A stretch of DNA of 50,419 nt from Hypsibius dujardini (GCA_001579985.1 LRSR01011775.1:1-50419); one strand, 5' to 3'; positions 1 to 11,584 are shown, counted from the stretch's first letter. Notes: a model not told the origin generated them from the letters alone. Made by a program: numbers and translations.

Positions 1-84
1 AAACTGTACGGGAACAAATGATCAAGATGGAGAAAGGTCAGATGAAAAACATAACACAATGCCCACAGGCAGTGACCTTCATAC

Positions 85-3000
85 CATCTCGCCCTCGGCA
101 TAGGTGTAATTGAATGCGGTCAGTGTCATGTTGCGCCATTTTCGGGAAAAGTGAGCCGCTTCACTGCCCTGATGCAGGGCCGGATCATCCGGCGCTAACA
201 GCAGCACTGATTGGAAGGCTTCGTAAGCTGCCTGATGATGACAAAGGGCAAGAAGTGACCGATACATTGCTTTTTTCGTTTTCAATAGACGGTTTTTGAA
301 AGAAATGTCGCCAAGCTAATTGGAATGGGAACAGACCTCATCATGTTGATCGAAATGCTGCCAGGTGAAGTTGCCAATGATGTTGTGGTGATACGGCTCG
401 AGAACGACGTAAACCTGAAGAGGAAGTAGAGAAAGACGACGAGGTTTAAACTGATAAACCACATGGAAAAGCCTTCTGTGCTAGCAATGGCAAAACTAAA
501 CGAAACTAAAGTAAAACTTAACTAAAATTTCTATTAGCTTTTTTTAAATTTTGTTTCTTTCAATTCAAATTTTAGTTAATTAAAAATACCAGTTACCGGT
601 TGTTGACCAAGCTTAGTTTTTACCATCCGTATGCGGTGCCACGTACATAGTCTTTCCCGGTGCGATTGACCGAGTGTGCGTGAATCTAAAGATAAGTCGA
701 ATTTGCAATTGACATACGCTTACACCTGTGGACAGAAAAATCGGGACGCTTAATTTCTCAAGAGGAAATTTTTTACCACAAGGCTGCAGGCTATACAAAA
801 AAGTGCTTTGATTTGAGGCGGAAATAGTTGGCCACAAGATTACACTGCGCATTTGCGCAACACAGATTGCCCGTGTGGTCGTGTGGCTGACTATTTCCAC
901 CTCAGATCCAAGCAGCCTGTAGCCTTGTGGTAACAAATTGCCGCTTAAAAAATTGAACGTTCTGATTTTTCTACGCAAAGGTGTTTGATGGTTTAATAGA
1001 TGCATGTATCACACCATAAAGGTCCGAAACGGTTCAGCGTGACCAAAAAACAGCAGAACTGGAAGACAAACAAGAGCATTACTTCACACGCGATAATTGG
1101 AGCATTCGGATATCAAAAATGTGAGTTTTGAGTAGTAGTCACATTTACAATGAAAGATATTAGGATCTACAGAAATATTGCGTTCATCTAAAAACTAAAA
1201 CAATTTTCCTGTGGAACATTGCTAGATTCCTTAATCTATTTATGATGTGCTCTAAATGGCAGTTGGCCTATCGGATTTTTAAGAACGGTTTTATAGCACT
1301 CTTGCACTGATTTTGGTTGCATAATGGCATAATTGTTTGGAAAGAACCAGACAGATTTCGGGGAGGGATCCCGAACTGCCGGCTCTAGGCTACAAGTCCC
1401 CCTTCCCTTTCCCCTTTTTGTCCTCCCCTTTTCCAGTTTCCGATGTTGACCAATGTCTGCTAACTCGATAAAATACGAATTAATTTTTTAGAGTCGTTAT
1501 TGCATCCTCATCACAAAAAAGGTTCAAACCCTAAATATTGAACATTGCCCGAGCGAGTGCGGAGTGAAACGCCCACTTCGATCTCCACTCTCAAGGGTTA
1601 TATTCACACCATTTATTCGGCCAATGTCCAAATCTCGGGGTTTTTACATTAAAAGATTAAGGAACAATTTGGCTTTCCAAAATTATCAAATTTGTTATGA
1701 TGACTCAGAGGGAACTTTGGCCAGCACTCGTAAAAGCAACAGGGAATAAAAGGGGGAAAAGAAAGGAAAAGGGGAATGGGGACTGGTGGCCTTTGTCCGA
1801 ATTGCCTTACCGCGACTAATTTTGGGGAACAATTCGAGAGTTCTCAAATTCTCTTCTTTCTTGCTGCAATCAAGCATTGCACTGGTCAGCTGAAAGCCAG
1901 GCAGGAGTTCAAAGTGCTCGACGATGGCGTCAGCGGCGCTGTGGAAGACCGGACTGGACGCGTGGTCCAGCACGACGAACAACGACGACCAATTGTACTT
2001 GGCGACAAGGTCCCCGTACACCTCGGTGGCCAGAGATGCGCTGAAGGAAGTGGTGGTCACCCAGGTCGGGCTTTCCACCTTGTTTTTGATGTTCGCTCGG
2101 CTGGAACCGCTGCAAGGAAATCAGATGTCCAAACACGTGTGTAGGAAAAAATGGAACATGCTGTAATGATATGGTGATATGACTTCACACCAAGTTATGA
2201 GCAGGACGTTCCAATTCTTGGCGAGATAATTTGTGGGCAGATCTTCCGGTCCACCTGTTAGACAGTAAAGATATGTACAGAACAAAAATGTAGTGCAATT
2301 AAAATGCAGTTAAAACGCAATTAAAGTAGTTACTATTTAACATAACCAAGAACGTACTTTTTATAAATTAAACTAGATTTTGTTAGCTTATTTTATGTTT
2401 TAGGTTAGCACTAAATTCGAAATTGCGGCACAAAATTATCAGCAGAACACAGTTGAAATTACAGAAGCTTTATCCAGCCAAGTTGAAACAGATTTCTTTT
2501 GTACATTTTTTATTAGGTTCCCACTTTCCTGATTATTCCAAACCATTTTTTTATGGAAACCCATGATTCCCTTTACCAGGTCATGTAACCATTATACAAG
2601 ATTCGGAACTCAAATGAAAGCTAAACGAATTAGTATCGACTAGGGCGTGAGAATCTCAATATTCAAACTACTGAAAAATCTACAATCTGATGGCTTCAAA
2701 ACGTTTGATTTTTGTTTCTTTGATGTGCCCCTTTGAAATTGTTTTAGTTTCGTTCGGCCCTTAATTTCCCTCCTGAAATTCCTGGGAAAGTGCAAGTGTT
2801 GTTAGCCGGACAGTGGACAGTCGTCGGTGAACAAAATCTCGGGATGACGGTATCATTGGAGCTTGCACCAAAACAACAACGAAAATGAGTATTTTTTTAT
2901 TCTGACTTGAATGGAATACTCGGTTTGTGCTCTGAAATTTGAAATGTTTGAGCGGATGAATACTTGAAGTCTAAGTTAGCCATTATGAGCCCCCAACCAG

Positions 3001-4939
3001 CTTGGATGTGAAATGGTCTGAAAACTCTGATGGAAAAAATGCAATCAGGTGACGTGGCTCCTTGTCGGGTTTTTTGTTTAAATTTTTGCAACTTTTTATC
3101 TCAAGTGCATTCACGGCATGTTTAGGTTCTGATTAGGCAAGAGAAGTTGACAGTGGCTGCAACAGGTTGCAGGAAAAGTGTTCGTTGGTATCTCCGAATT
3201 CAAAATGGCTGCCTGACTCTTTTTGATTCCCACCCTGATTTTCCCTCCATTGATTTCCCCCACCAAAAGAGTAAAATTCCTCAGAATTATAAAGTCGATT
3301 TTACATCATTCGGCAAATTTTGAAGTTAAAAAACGACGTACTTCTTACGCTAGAAAAAAACCGTTTTGAAAATTTGAAAAAATGGGTCATCCAACTTCAA
3401 ATCTAATTTTGTTCTGAGTTTTGTAAAAAATTGTAAAGATATTACTCTTTCACATATCAAATTGATCTAAATTTTTGATTAGACAGTTTGGATGGATTGT
3501 TCCGTGCTTGTTGACGACGCAGAACGAGAAAAAGAATACTGTCTCAACTTGGCTGGATAAAGCTGCTGTATTTCAAACCCTCCTAAGAGCTTAAAGTAAA
3601 GATCGTAAATAGGGTTCATATTAGTTTTGTTATCTTGAGATCAACCCTGTTATATCACAAAATACTAAAGAAATGTAAGCAAGTTGTCTTATGTTCCTCT
3701 GGCTCTCCAGAAAGGAACGGAAGAACGGAACAGACGGGGCGTCATCCGTCTGCGTCAAGGTTGTCAAGGCACAAAACAAGGAACTCGTCGTGATATCATA
3801 AGTCGAGAAATTGACCTCAAATAGAAACTCGTCAGCGTCTGCACAAATCGGAACAAAGACCCCTCGCGGTAGGACCAGTGGGTGGGCAAATGGGAAAAAT
3901 GCATTTTTTTCCAAAACTGAACCCAAAATTCGGCCTATTGTTCCTGATGATTGTAAAGTTGTGGAGAGGTGGAGTTCTGTTTTCCAAGGCCCCCAGAATT
4001 TCAAAACATTTTCGAGTATTTCAGTTTTTTCATTATATTTTAGGTTTGTTTATGTTCATTATGAACTGTCTATCAAAATTGCAAATGATAAATTAAAAGC
4101 ATCCAGGATGATCCAAAGTTTGACGGAAAAAAGTGAAGTTTTGAAAATGTTCCAAAATCCAGGAGGCCCTTGGAAATCAGATCCCAACACTTCAATTTTC
4201 CATCGAATTTGAATTATTCTTGATGTTTCTAATTTATCATTTGCAGTTATTGATATGGAGCTTAAACTGAACACGACCAAACCTAAAATTTGATGGAAAA
4301 ACGGAAATTCTGGAAAATGTTTGGAAATTCCGGGGGCCTTGAAAAATAATCCCCCACAAACAATCCTTTTAAAATGGTCAAGAACAAAAAGCCGAATTTT
4401 AGGTTCAATTTTGAAACAAATGCATTTTGCCCCTTTGACCCTTTGCCCACCCCACTTCCACCCCACTCCCGGCCTTTCCATAAGGGGCCTCGGTTCTGAC
4501 TTTTAAGGATCTTAAACGGAGCCTTCTTCTCAAACACTTAACCTCTAAATGGATTATTTGTGAGCAGCTCAGGTGCATGATATTCATAATTCATTCTCTT
4601 ACCCGGAAGGACAATAACCGCGACATGGACGTTCTCCAACCGTGTCAGGTAGTACCACTTAGCCAGCATGTCGTCCGAATAGTCCGGCATCGCATCATCA
4701 TCCACGATGGAACTGTTGTAGAGCAGGGTCAGAGTCATATTCAGTACGCCGATGTATTCAGTCTCGGCGAACTCCTCCAGCGCCGTCTCCATGGCCGCCG
4801 CGGTGAAGGCCAGCGACGTGGTCGAGGTGGTCGCCACCGTGCCCAGACTGACCACCTCCACTTGCAGCACACGCTGCTGCTCGTTCATAACCGACTGCAG
4901 GACGGTAAGCATCAAGATAGCCGAATAAGTTCTGTCCAT
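85..4939 (-). CDS. Receptor with ANF-receptor ligand-binding ectodomain (natriuretic peptide receptor / receptor guanylyl cyclase type), 3' part missing
   Basis: Six exons read on the minus strand: 4603-4939, 2191-2254, 1811-2109, 1015-1058, 337-414 and 85-231. All have GT-AG borders and agreeing phases, giving 323 residues before the frame leaves the window. The start at 4939 is the ATG before a short hydrophobic stretch that may be a weak signal peptide. The order of motifs matches the periplasmic-binding-like ANF-receptor domain: YLAKNWNVLLITCG (about 117-135), the SPTW...TSFS segment followed by LVAKYNWSSLFVVLD, then KISRVLLFFGHAEPFRTFM across exons 3-4, and AYEAFQSVLLLAPDD with FNYTYAEGE near the end. 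Several N-glycosylation sequons (NMT, NSS, NWS, NFT, NYT) fit an extracellular domain. In this family the domain binds a peptide ligand at the cell surface. Membrane, kinase-like and cyclase parts would lie to the left, so a clearance-receptor type without cyclase cannot be excluded. The exon 5 donor (GAG|GTCTGT) is weak. Confidence 0.82.
485..600. repeat. CTAAA/TTTAG-rich dispersed repeat, partial copy
   Basis: This AT-rich stretch is built from ACTAAA and TTTTAGTTAA-like words. It resembles the two longer stretches in introns of the neighbouring galactosyltransferase gene (8606-8860 and 9515-9705). It lies in the intron between receptor exons 4 and 5. Confidence 0.4.
722..985. mobile_element. 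Foldback (inverted-repeat) element in a receptor intron
   Basis: Arms at about 722-847 and 857-985 are imperfect reverse complements over nearly their whole length. Examples are ACCACAAGGCTGCAGGCT against ACCACAAGGCTACAGGCT and GAGGCGGAAATAGT against GAGGTGGAAATAGT. They meet at the small palindrome TGCGCATTTGCGCA (846-859). No protein frame is supported inside. This looks like a MITE-like or foldback element; no target-site duplication was identified. Confidence 0.7.
2452..3578. mobile_element. Candidate 1.1-kb element with about 50-bp terminal inverted repeats
   Basis: The left end (about 2452-2500) and the right end (about 3525-3578) are near-identical in inverted orientation. They share the core GCTTTATCCAGCCAAGTTGA followed by A/GACAG and a TTCTTTT tract. 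The inside has no long open frame and no transposase-like sequence, so a nonautonomous DNA element fits best. I could not define a target-site duplication. Confidence 0.55.
3877..4456. repeat. Long imperfect palindrome (about 290-bp arms, almost no spacer)
   Basis: The left half starting at AGTGGGTGGGCAAATG reappears as reverse complement in the right half ending TTTGCCCACCCCACT. Matching landmarks are ATGCAT at 3899 and 4420, GCAAATGATAAATTA against TAATTTATCATTTGC, and AGGCCC near the centre at about 4162. Similarity continues from the outer ends to the centre. A transcript of either strand could fold into one hairpin. Confidence 0.75.
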
Positions 4940-7253
4940 TATTATTTCACTTTTTCCTCTCCTCAGATGTCTGCAAAAAACACATGAGCACAAAAAAACT
5001 AATTTAGACCCACCGATTTCTAATTAAAAATAACTCACAGAAGACCGTAAATAAATGGATGAATTATTTGTTTGTCAGTACAAGTATGTAGTAAAAAAAC
5101 GAATTTAAACCCACCGATTTCATTTAAGAATAACCCGCAGAGGACCGTAGATAAATGAATTATTTGTCAGTACAAGCATGTAACAAACGCAAAAAATGTA
5201 AACCGGCAGAAGTATAAGACAGGCGCCAGATGGTATGACGTTATCCTAGAGCATATCTTGCATTTCCGGTCCATTCTAACTAACCATGAACCTTTTGCCT
5301 AATATACTTTGGTATACTTCAGGGATTAAGAGCGTGAGAGGGAATCAGTGTAATTACCGTGATCCGCAGCTGACAAACGTCATATCGCTTACGTCTCGGC
5401 GAATTGGTTAATCACCACAATGTCATGCCAATTTTCTACGCCCTTTTCGTGAGAGGTCGTACTTACATGCATTGCATTGAAACAGCCGTCATTATTTATG
5501 GGGAGAAGGATACGGATCAGCGAGTAAATAAACTGTACTTAATTGCTCCTTCATCCGAATTACTATAGTAGATGCAACCGCGTCCTTTACGGTTCGATTT
5601 CTACATGATCTCGAAAGAGGGGGGAGCGGCGACGGTGGTTGTTTGTGACGTGGGTATTGTGAACGGAAACCAATTCGCGGTATATGACAGTTTTTTTTCG
5701 AAAAAAAAGAGAGCAAACTTTTGTCAGAAATTAGACGCACATGACGCACTGATTTTTCTTCCATTTTCGCCCAATAGTTCGTTAATGCAGCCGGGTGAAT
5801 GGCCACACCACCTTCGTGAAGTTAATCGGCCTAGCAATGCTTCTGTGTTGGGGCATTCATCTACGAATTAGGTGCCTGTAGGGACGCACGGCACGGGCCG
5901 GTGCCCCCAACCATCGTTTGCCCATGAGGCTTGCCATTTAGTCTCAAATGGCCTTAAGCAATTGTGACTCGGCTCTCAATTAGAGGATTCAGGGTAAATT
6001 TCGTTTTCCTTTAGCACTTTACCTTTTCCTTAAATGATAAATCCTTTTCCTTGGACTTTGAAGATTAAATTCTTAACGACTTGGGCCATTAATTTTTTTA
6101 GCGGTTTGACTAAGACCGTAGACCAATAAGCCAAATTAATTTTTTAGCGACTTGACCATAAACCATAGACCGTAAACCAATATACTAATATATACTATAC
6201 TAATTAATGTTTTAATAGCTTATGGCTTCTAGTCTAGAACGTAGAACGTAAATACACGTAGGAAGTGATCACTTTTGTTTTGAGAAAAATAAAAATTTGT
6301 TGAAGGCAAAGAATTACTTGTTTAAGGAAAAGTTGTTTACGGGGAAGGAATATAGTTGTTCAGGAAGAAGGACTTGTTGTTTAAAGAACGGACTTAGTAT
6401 TTAATGAAAAGGAATAGTCGTTTAAGGAAAAGAAAAATTGTTAAGGAACTGGAAATGTATCCTGAGCACAATTGGAGTAATCTTTCGCCCCGTTCTGTAA
6501 CTCCTACTGTCGGTACTCAGTATCACCCCCTTACTACAGCGAACCCATCGCATCTCTCTTGAGAAATCTATTCGGTTCGCTGCCTTCCACACTGTAATTA
6601 CATTCCCGTCAGTGGTATACTTTATCCCGTAATCAAATCTGGTTCTCAATCAAAGAAAGGCCCCTCTTTTAAGTCGCTAGTTGACCTCATGCATCCACAC
6701 TCGCGTCAGGCGTGTGCGTAACAGAAGCTGTTAATCAATCGACAACGGGCTGATGTTCCCCGCAGTAACGCAACAACATCACAATAATCCAGTTTTTCAG
6801 TATTTGTAGGTACATGTATCTATTTTCTGCTAATGACCAACAGAAATGGTTGCAATGACGATTCAGCGTTTGTTATGCCGAAGAAACTGCTCGCGAAGGA
6901 GTTCTTTCGTTTTCCGCCATTTTATTTGGTGATGGGCGCTTTCTGTGCCCTGCCAAACTCCGATCCTGGACTGCTCGCGCCCTGCAACTTTTGCATATAA
7001 GGTATACATCCACACTGTTTTTTCAAACCCACCTGAATTATCAACGGGTTCAAAAAATGCTTAATCGGGCGGTTTCACTGTTGGAGAAAATATACGTCAA
7101 GAAATTTTCTTCTTACAAGCTCTCGCTCTTACGTTTACTATGCAAGTCTCATAGTTGATTCGACTTGACTAAAGAGCAACCCATACACAAAGCAACTTCT
7201 TCAAACACCCACGGTACCGATAATATGTCAGAGCAGTGCTTTAAAGATACCAT
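4940..7253. other. Intergenic region between receptor 5' end and C1GALT1-like 3' end
   Basis: No supported gene. It holds a two-copy tandem duplication (4992-5184), AT-rich sequence, a short duplication around 6085-6180 (AATTTTTTAGCG followed by ACCGTAGACC), and a degenerate stretch of TTCCTT and AAGGAA words in opposite orientations (about 5990-6450). The receptor promoter should lie just right of 4939, but no clear core element was recognised. Confidence 0.6.
4992..5184. repeat. Two-copy tandem duplication, about 95-100 bp unit
   Basis: Unit 1 (4992-5092) and unit 2 (5093-about 5184) share AAAAAAACNAATTTA, ACCCACCGATTTC, AGAGGACCGTAGATAAAT-like and GTCAGTACAAGCATGTA-like segments in the same order, with small indels. 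The duplication lies directly upstream of the receptor start. Confidence 0.7.
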
Positions 7254-10200
7254 TTAATTACTCCTGTCCGTACCATGTGGCTTTAAAACATAAATAAAAT
7301 ACTCTAAAATATACATATTTATCGGCCGAATGTAGTGAAAGGATATGGCACTGTCGGAGCAGCAGTCAAGTTTGTTTCCCAGACGATGCTTCAACCAGCC
7401 TTGCTGCAAAGAGTCACACACAAAATTGAGTTATTTTCTGTTTTGGGGAGAGAGGGAAACGGTTTTCAGATCGAATTTGAGGAGTTCTCTACATGCTAAT
7501 GCCGCGATGCATTGCCCGAAATGACAATCGACAACACAGTTGAAGAGACGGATGAATAATTCACTCGTTCAATTAGCGGTTAGGTGGAAAAACAGCCCGC
7601 TCGATCATAGGGAAAATCTTTGAAAAGTACTCAGCATTTTGGCTAAATGCCAACCCTATGCCATTTTGCGTTTGTTAATTGGACGTTTCCAGAAAAAGCG
7701 ATGTATTTGTAAACCAGTTATGCGAAAAATGTCAGGTTCTTTCATTTCCGGTTCCTAAACTCCGATTATGATTGTCAAACGACAAAAGTAGTTACGGCCA
7801 TCGAATGTGACGAGTCGGGTCAGTTTTTCAATTTTCAAGAAGCTATTTTTTTCAAAAGGTTGTCGAGATTGCGGGTGCATCTACCGGGTTTTACGAACGA
7901 CAGAGAACACAACAGACAGACAATTCAATTCTCTCTCAGACTGTGTGGCCAATCCAGGGATATGCATCACATTATAAAAACAGATAAAGCCGTTTTTATT
8001 TCGACCTCTCCCCTTTAAGGGGAGAGAGGAGAAATCCCCTCCCCTCTAAAATCGGTGATTGGATCATTTGATTAAGTGACCTGGCCTTTCAACATTTACA
8101 TTTTAAACAATTTTAATGCCTTGCATTGCTCTTTCTTGGACTGCAATTTGAATGATTGATTTTGGTAAGGCCTTCAAAAGTGACGATTCAGTTTTCAGAT
8201 GGAGAGTAAGTTGAATATTTTTAATGATTAACTACTAATTATAGAGCCGTAGTCGTAAGCATACAGAGCCGTTTCAGTTTCGATCAGAAAAGTGTTCCCC
8301 TCTCACCATGGTATTGTAGTGCTGGATTAAAAAGCAAAAATAAAAATTGACCTACCAAGTCTTCGTTCCCGGGGGAAAAGTGTCGCTCCGGCGCGTACGG
8401 GAAGAACCTCCCACGACCTTGTTCGTCGACGGTCTCACCACTGTGCTGAACGCCGACTAGACGGGCACACTCCTCCAAGCGGAGTTCCTCAACTTCGTGG
8501 TCGAGCAGATTGCAGCGCTTGGTGCGGAAACCCTCCTCCACGAGCAATTGAATGGCCCTCCGGCTAAAGACGTAGCCAGCTCCGCCGGACAGGAATCCTA
8601 AAGGAACAAAGCTAAACTAAACGAAAAAACTATACTGAAACTAAAATGAAACTTTATTTATTTTACTGGAATTTGTTTGTCAGTCAAACTAAACAAGCTA
8701 AAAGTTATAGTTACTAAAAATTAAATGGGAAAAATCTAAAATTATTCAACTAAGATTTCGACTAAAACTATTGTATATAATAATAAATAATAAATAATTC
8801 TTAGTGGTTGTTTTTCGTGGGTTAAAAAAAATGAATAGACTAATTTTAGTTTTTTTTCTCTTCCATCTCGATTCGGCCAAATCGAGCCTTATTACGGACA
8901 GAGGGAAGATAGTAAAGCCCCTTATACTAAAATCTTAAAATCGCCATTAAAGCCGTCCTTGGCTTACCTCCTTCCATCTTTTGCACGAACTCTGCACCGT
9001 AGTAGAGGGGTTCGTTCGTCGATTGGTTGGACAAGAAGTGCCGGAGATTCTCCACAATCACATACGTGTCGTCGTCCGCCTTCAGGAACCAATCGTAGTC
9101 ATGCAGATGCTTGTATGAATACCTAAGAAAAGAGCCACGAAGAATTGTACTGTGGGAGACGCCCAGAGAACTCAATTGTAATAGTCAATTGTAACAGACA
9201 AGTGTAATAGTCACCGACAAAGATCATCAGAGGAATCCGTACCTAATCAAAGCCTGAACTTTGGGCCAGAGAATCTTTCGCGACTCGGTCCTCGGGACAG
9301 TGACGGTCCGCCATCCGTTCCGGCGCTTCGTACTGACCAATGCGAAGCCGTCGCAGCGCTTGCCCCAGGTCTCCATGATCGCCATGGCTCGCGCGTCGTT
9401 GTCCGCCTTATTCACCACCAGGCAGAGAATTCGGTTGGCGGTTTTGGAGGCTGACTGCCCGTTACTGTTGGAGACTATCTTTCCTATACCTGTAGATATA
9501 CAAGCCGTATTGCTCACTTAAAACTTTTAGTAGTTCATTTCACTGAAATTCATTTTTCAGTTGAACTGAATAAGCTAAAAGTTTTATTTACTAAAACTTT
9601 AACTGAAAATTATTCTGTAACTAAATTAATCAACTAATTTCGACTAAAACTATACTGAAAATCCTTAGTGATTGTTTTTAGTTGACTAAAAAAACTAATT
9701 AGTTGAAATGGTTTATAAATTATGTTTCGTTTTCGTCAGTAATTCGACCAGCAATTTTACTATAAATTATGAGCAATTTCCTTTCGATTAGTTGTAGAGA
9801 AGTCAGTACGAGGAGCCAGACCAACTCTAATCAACCCTTTTTCTACTCTAATAATAATAATTCCTTGAAAGCCAGTAAAAAACATGACTCCGCCTATAGA
9901 TATAGGTATTCAAGGACAAGTTTCTAGACACTTTCCAATATCAAATTTAATTTGGCATCTACTGGTTTTAACCAGATAATATTCGGGCCACAGAGGGCGA
10001 AGCTTTGATGTGATCCTAGAAAGCTAAGCCCGACATTTCAGTCCTCTGCGAAAAATACACCTAACTCCGCCCTCTCATCTCAAAAAAATATTTGGCTGAT
10101 GCTAATCGATTTCAAACGACAATCTGAATTACAAAGTGTCAAGAAAAGTTAAGTTAAGTCATTAAAGAAAGTTCTTTAAGTATATAGGCGGAGTCCCACT

Positions 10201-10721
10201 CCTGTACAGGTATACCAGCATTGTTTATGAATATCCTTTGAGTAGACAAGGGATGCATGGCTACTTGTATTATTGCACTGTATCTCATTTTCTTTAGGTC
10301 GGTAAGCTTAACTCGAATTTATTCAATTTCATTTCGTTTCGAGAATGTTCTATCCAAAATTCAGGTTAGAAGCGACTAATATCAGAGACCTCTTTGTCAG
10401 TGTCCTCATGTCTGAATCCTCGACGAGCACGCAGGGTCTCATTTAGTATTAGTATAAAGTTATTAGCAACACAAGTACCTTCAACTTTATACTAAAAAAA
10501 TGCTTTGACCATGTTCATAGCTTAGTGCTTACAACTGGGGAACAGGAGAGAGTACCTTGATGACCGGAGGTATTGGATGAACTACTTGCACTACTGCTAC
10601 TCCAATAATCGTCCAGTTCCGGCCAGCTCATCACACTGTCCGAACGATGACTACTGTAGACGGTGAGCAGGCATACAATAGCGAGGCATACAAACAACAG
10701 GATTGAGACGAGCCGATTCAT
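7254..10721 (-). CDS. C1GALT1: Glycoprotein-N-acetylgalactosamine 3-beta-galactosyltransferase-like (core 1 synthase family)
   Basis: Exons 10556-10721, 9243-9489, 8968-9122, 8356-8597 and 7254-7403 join in phase to 319 residues, shorter than but close to the vertebrate enzyme. Residues about 4-20 form an uncleaved signal anchor ([16 protein letters not shown]), as in type II Golgi proteins, followed by a Ser-rich stem. The catalytic domain (GT31) shows [23 protein letters not shown] with the metal-binding DDD at 154-156, [15 protein letters not shown] at 190 onward, and in the last exon CCSD (284-287) and SFHY (291-294). These are hallmark T-synthase motifs. The family transfers galactose from UDP-Gal to Ser/Thr-linked GalNAc in the Golgi lumen, making core 1 O-glycan. 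The last exon is only 50 codons and lies 950 bp from exon 4. Introns 1 and 3 carry related CTAAA repeats. Which family paralogue this is cannot be settled here. Confidence 0.88.
8606..8860. repeat. CTAAA/TTTAG dispersed repeat, copy in C1GALT1-like intron 3
   Basis: The copy shares a series of blocks with 9515-9705 in the same order: AAGCTAAAAGTT, TTTCGACTAAAACTAT and CTTAGTGGTTGTTTT against CTTAGTGATTGTTTT. It lies immediately upstream of exon 4 in gene orientation. Confidence 0.65.
9515..9705. repeat. CTAAA/TTTAG dispersed repeat, copy in C1GALT1-like intron 1
   Basis: Direct-orientation relative of 8606-8860, ending in TTTTAGTTGACTAAAA and CTAATTAGTTGAAA. It lies immediately upstream of exon 2 in gene orientation. 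Confidence 0.65.
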
Positions 10722-11584
10722 TTAAGCCGAAACATGCAATCGGGCCAGAACCAACTGTACCAAAAAATAACACATTGATCTTGGAAGATGGATGACAAGT
10801 TTGTCACGCTAATTCTCTGTTGATATCTTAAGAATGATTATTTTCCCACATCCTCAAAAAGTAAGCCAATTATTACGGCGACAAAAATTAGTATGAAGAT
10901 ATCCCGATCCGCAGATCCATTCACTTATTCCGGTGTAGTCGCAATAAGAATCCGCTAAAAAATGTGGACCAATCCCGGTCCGTGTCTTTCCGGTATACTG
11001 CGGCTTCTTAAAGGCTTTTCTTACTCAGTGCTGTAAAACCAACTAATAATCAGGACGATAACATATAGATTGCTGCGTACATATAGATTGCTGCGACGTT
11101 CACGGTAAGTCATAGATGTGTCTACACGTGGTGTGGCGCCCTGTCACTGACCTCTGCATGCACGCCGGCCGAATGACCCTCAGGCGGGAAAAGAGATTCT
11201 GCAAGGTCGGACTATCAGTATACCGGTATATGCAGCAGTTTCGGTCTGAGATCAGGTCTTCGCTCTCGTACACCACCCGGCACCGGGTAAATGAATACAT
11301 ACCGAGATGGGTTTCCAACTGGATTCATGGGGTACTACTATTAAACTGTCGAACTAGCGTAAAAAAAGGTCCAGGCAGAATCGGCGGATCGAGGAAGTTT
11401 TCGGGATTACGGCATGCGAATTCTGAATTAATGATTGTGAGTACGGTACTGTTTCCCTTATATCCGGTTGGTTTAACACCTACTCTGGCTTTAATGTTTT
11501 TGCCGTAAATTGTTTAGGCTGCATTGCAAAAACTTTGTTTGAAAAACAATTTATCGGAGTGAGAACGAACGGAGGAAGGAAGCA

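Larger units (their letters stand above)
2255..4602 (-). other. Receptor intron 1, carrying two inverted-repeat elements
   Basis: This intron of about 2.3 kb separates the signal-peptide exon from exon 2. Most of it is taken up by a terminal-inverted-repeat element and a long palindrome, listed separately. No exon or RNA gene is supported in the rest. Confidence 0.75.

Noticed and set aside
282-464. Apparent phase clash between receptor exon 3 and the 337-414 exon, hinting at a pseudogene
   Set aside because: The 44-nt exon at 1015-1058 has a good acceptor, encodes the expected family segment and restores phase, so the gene looks intact.
8290-8356. A very short intron in the C1GALT1-like gene followed by a frame starting HYNTM
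   Set aside because: It would need a 34-base intron and would lack the CCSD and SFHY motifs, which are present in the exon at 7254-7403.
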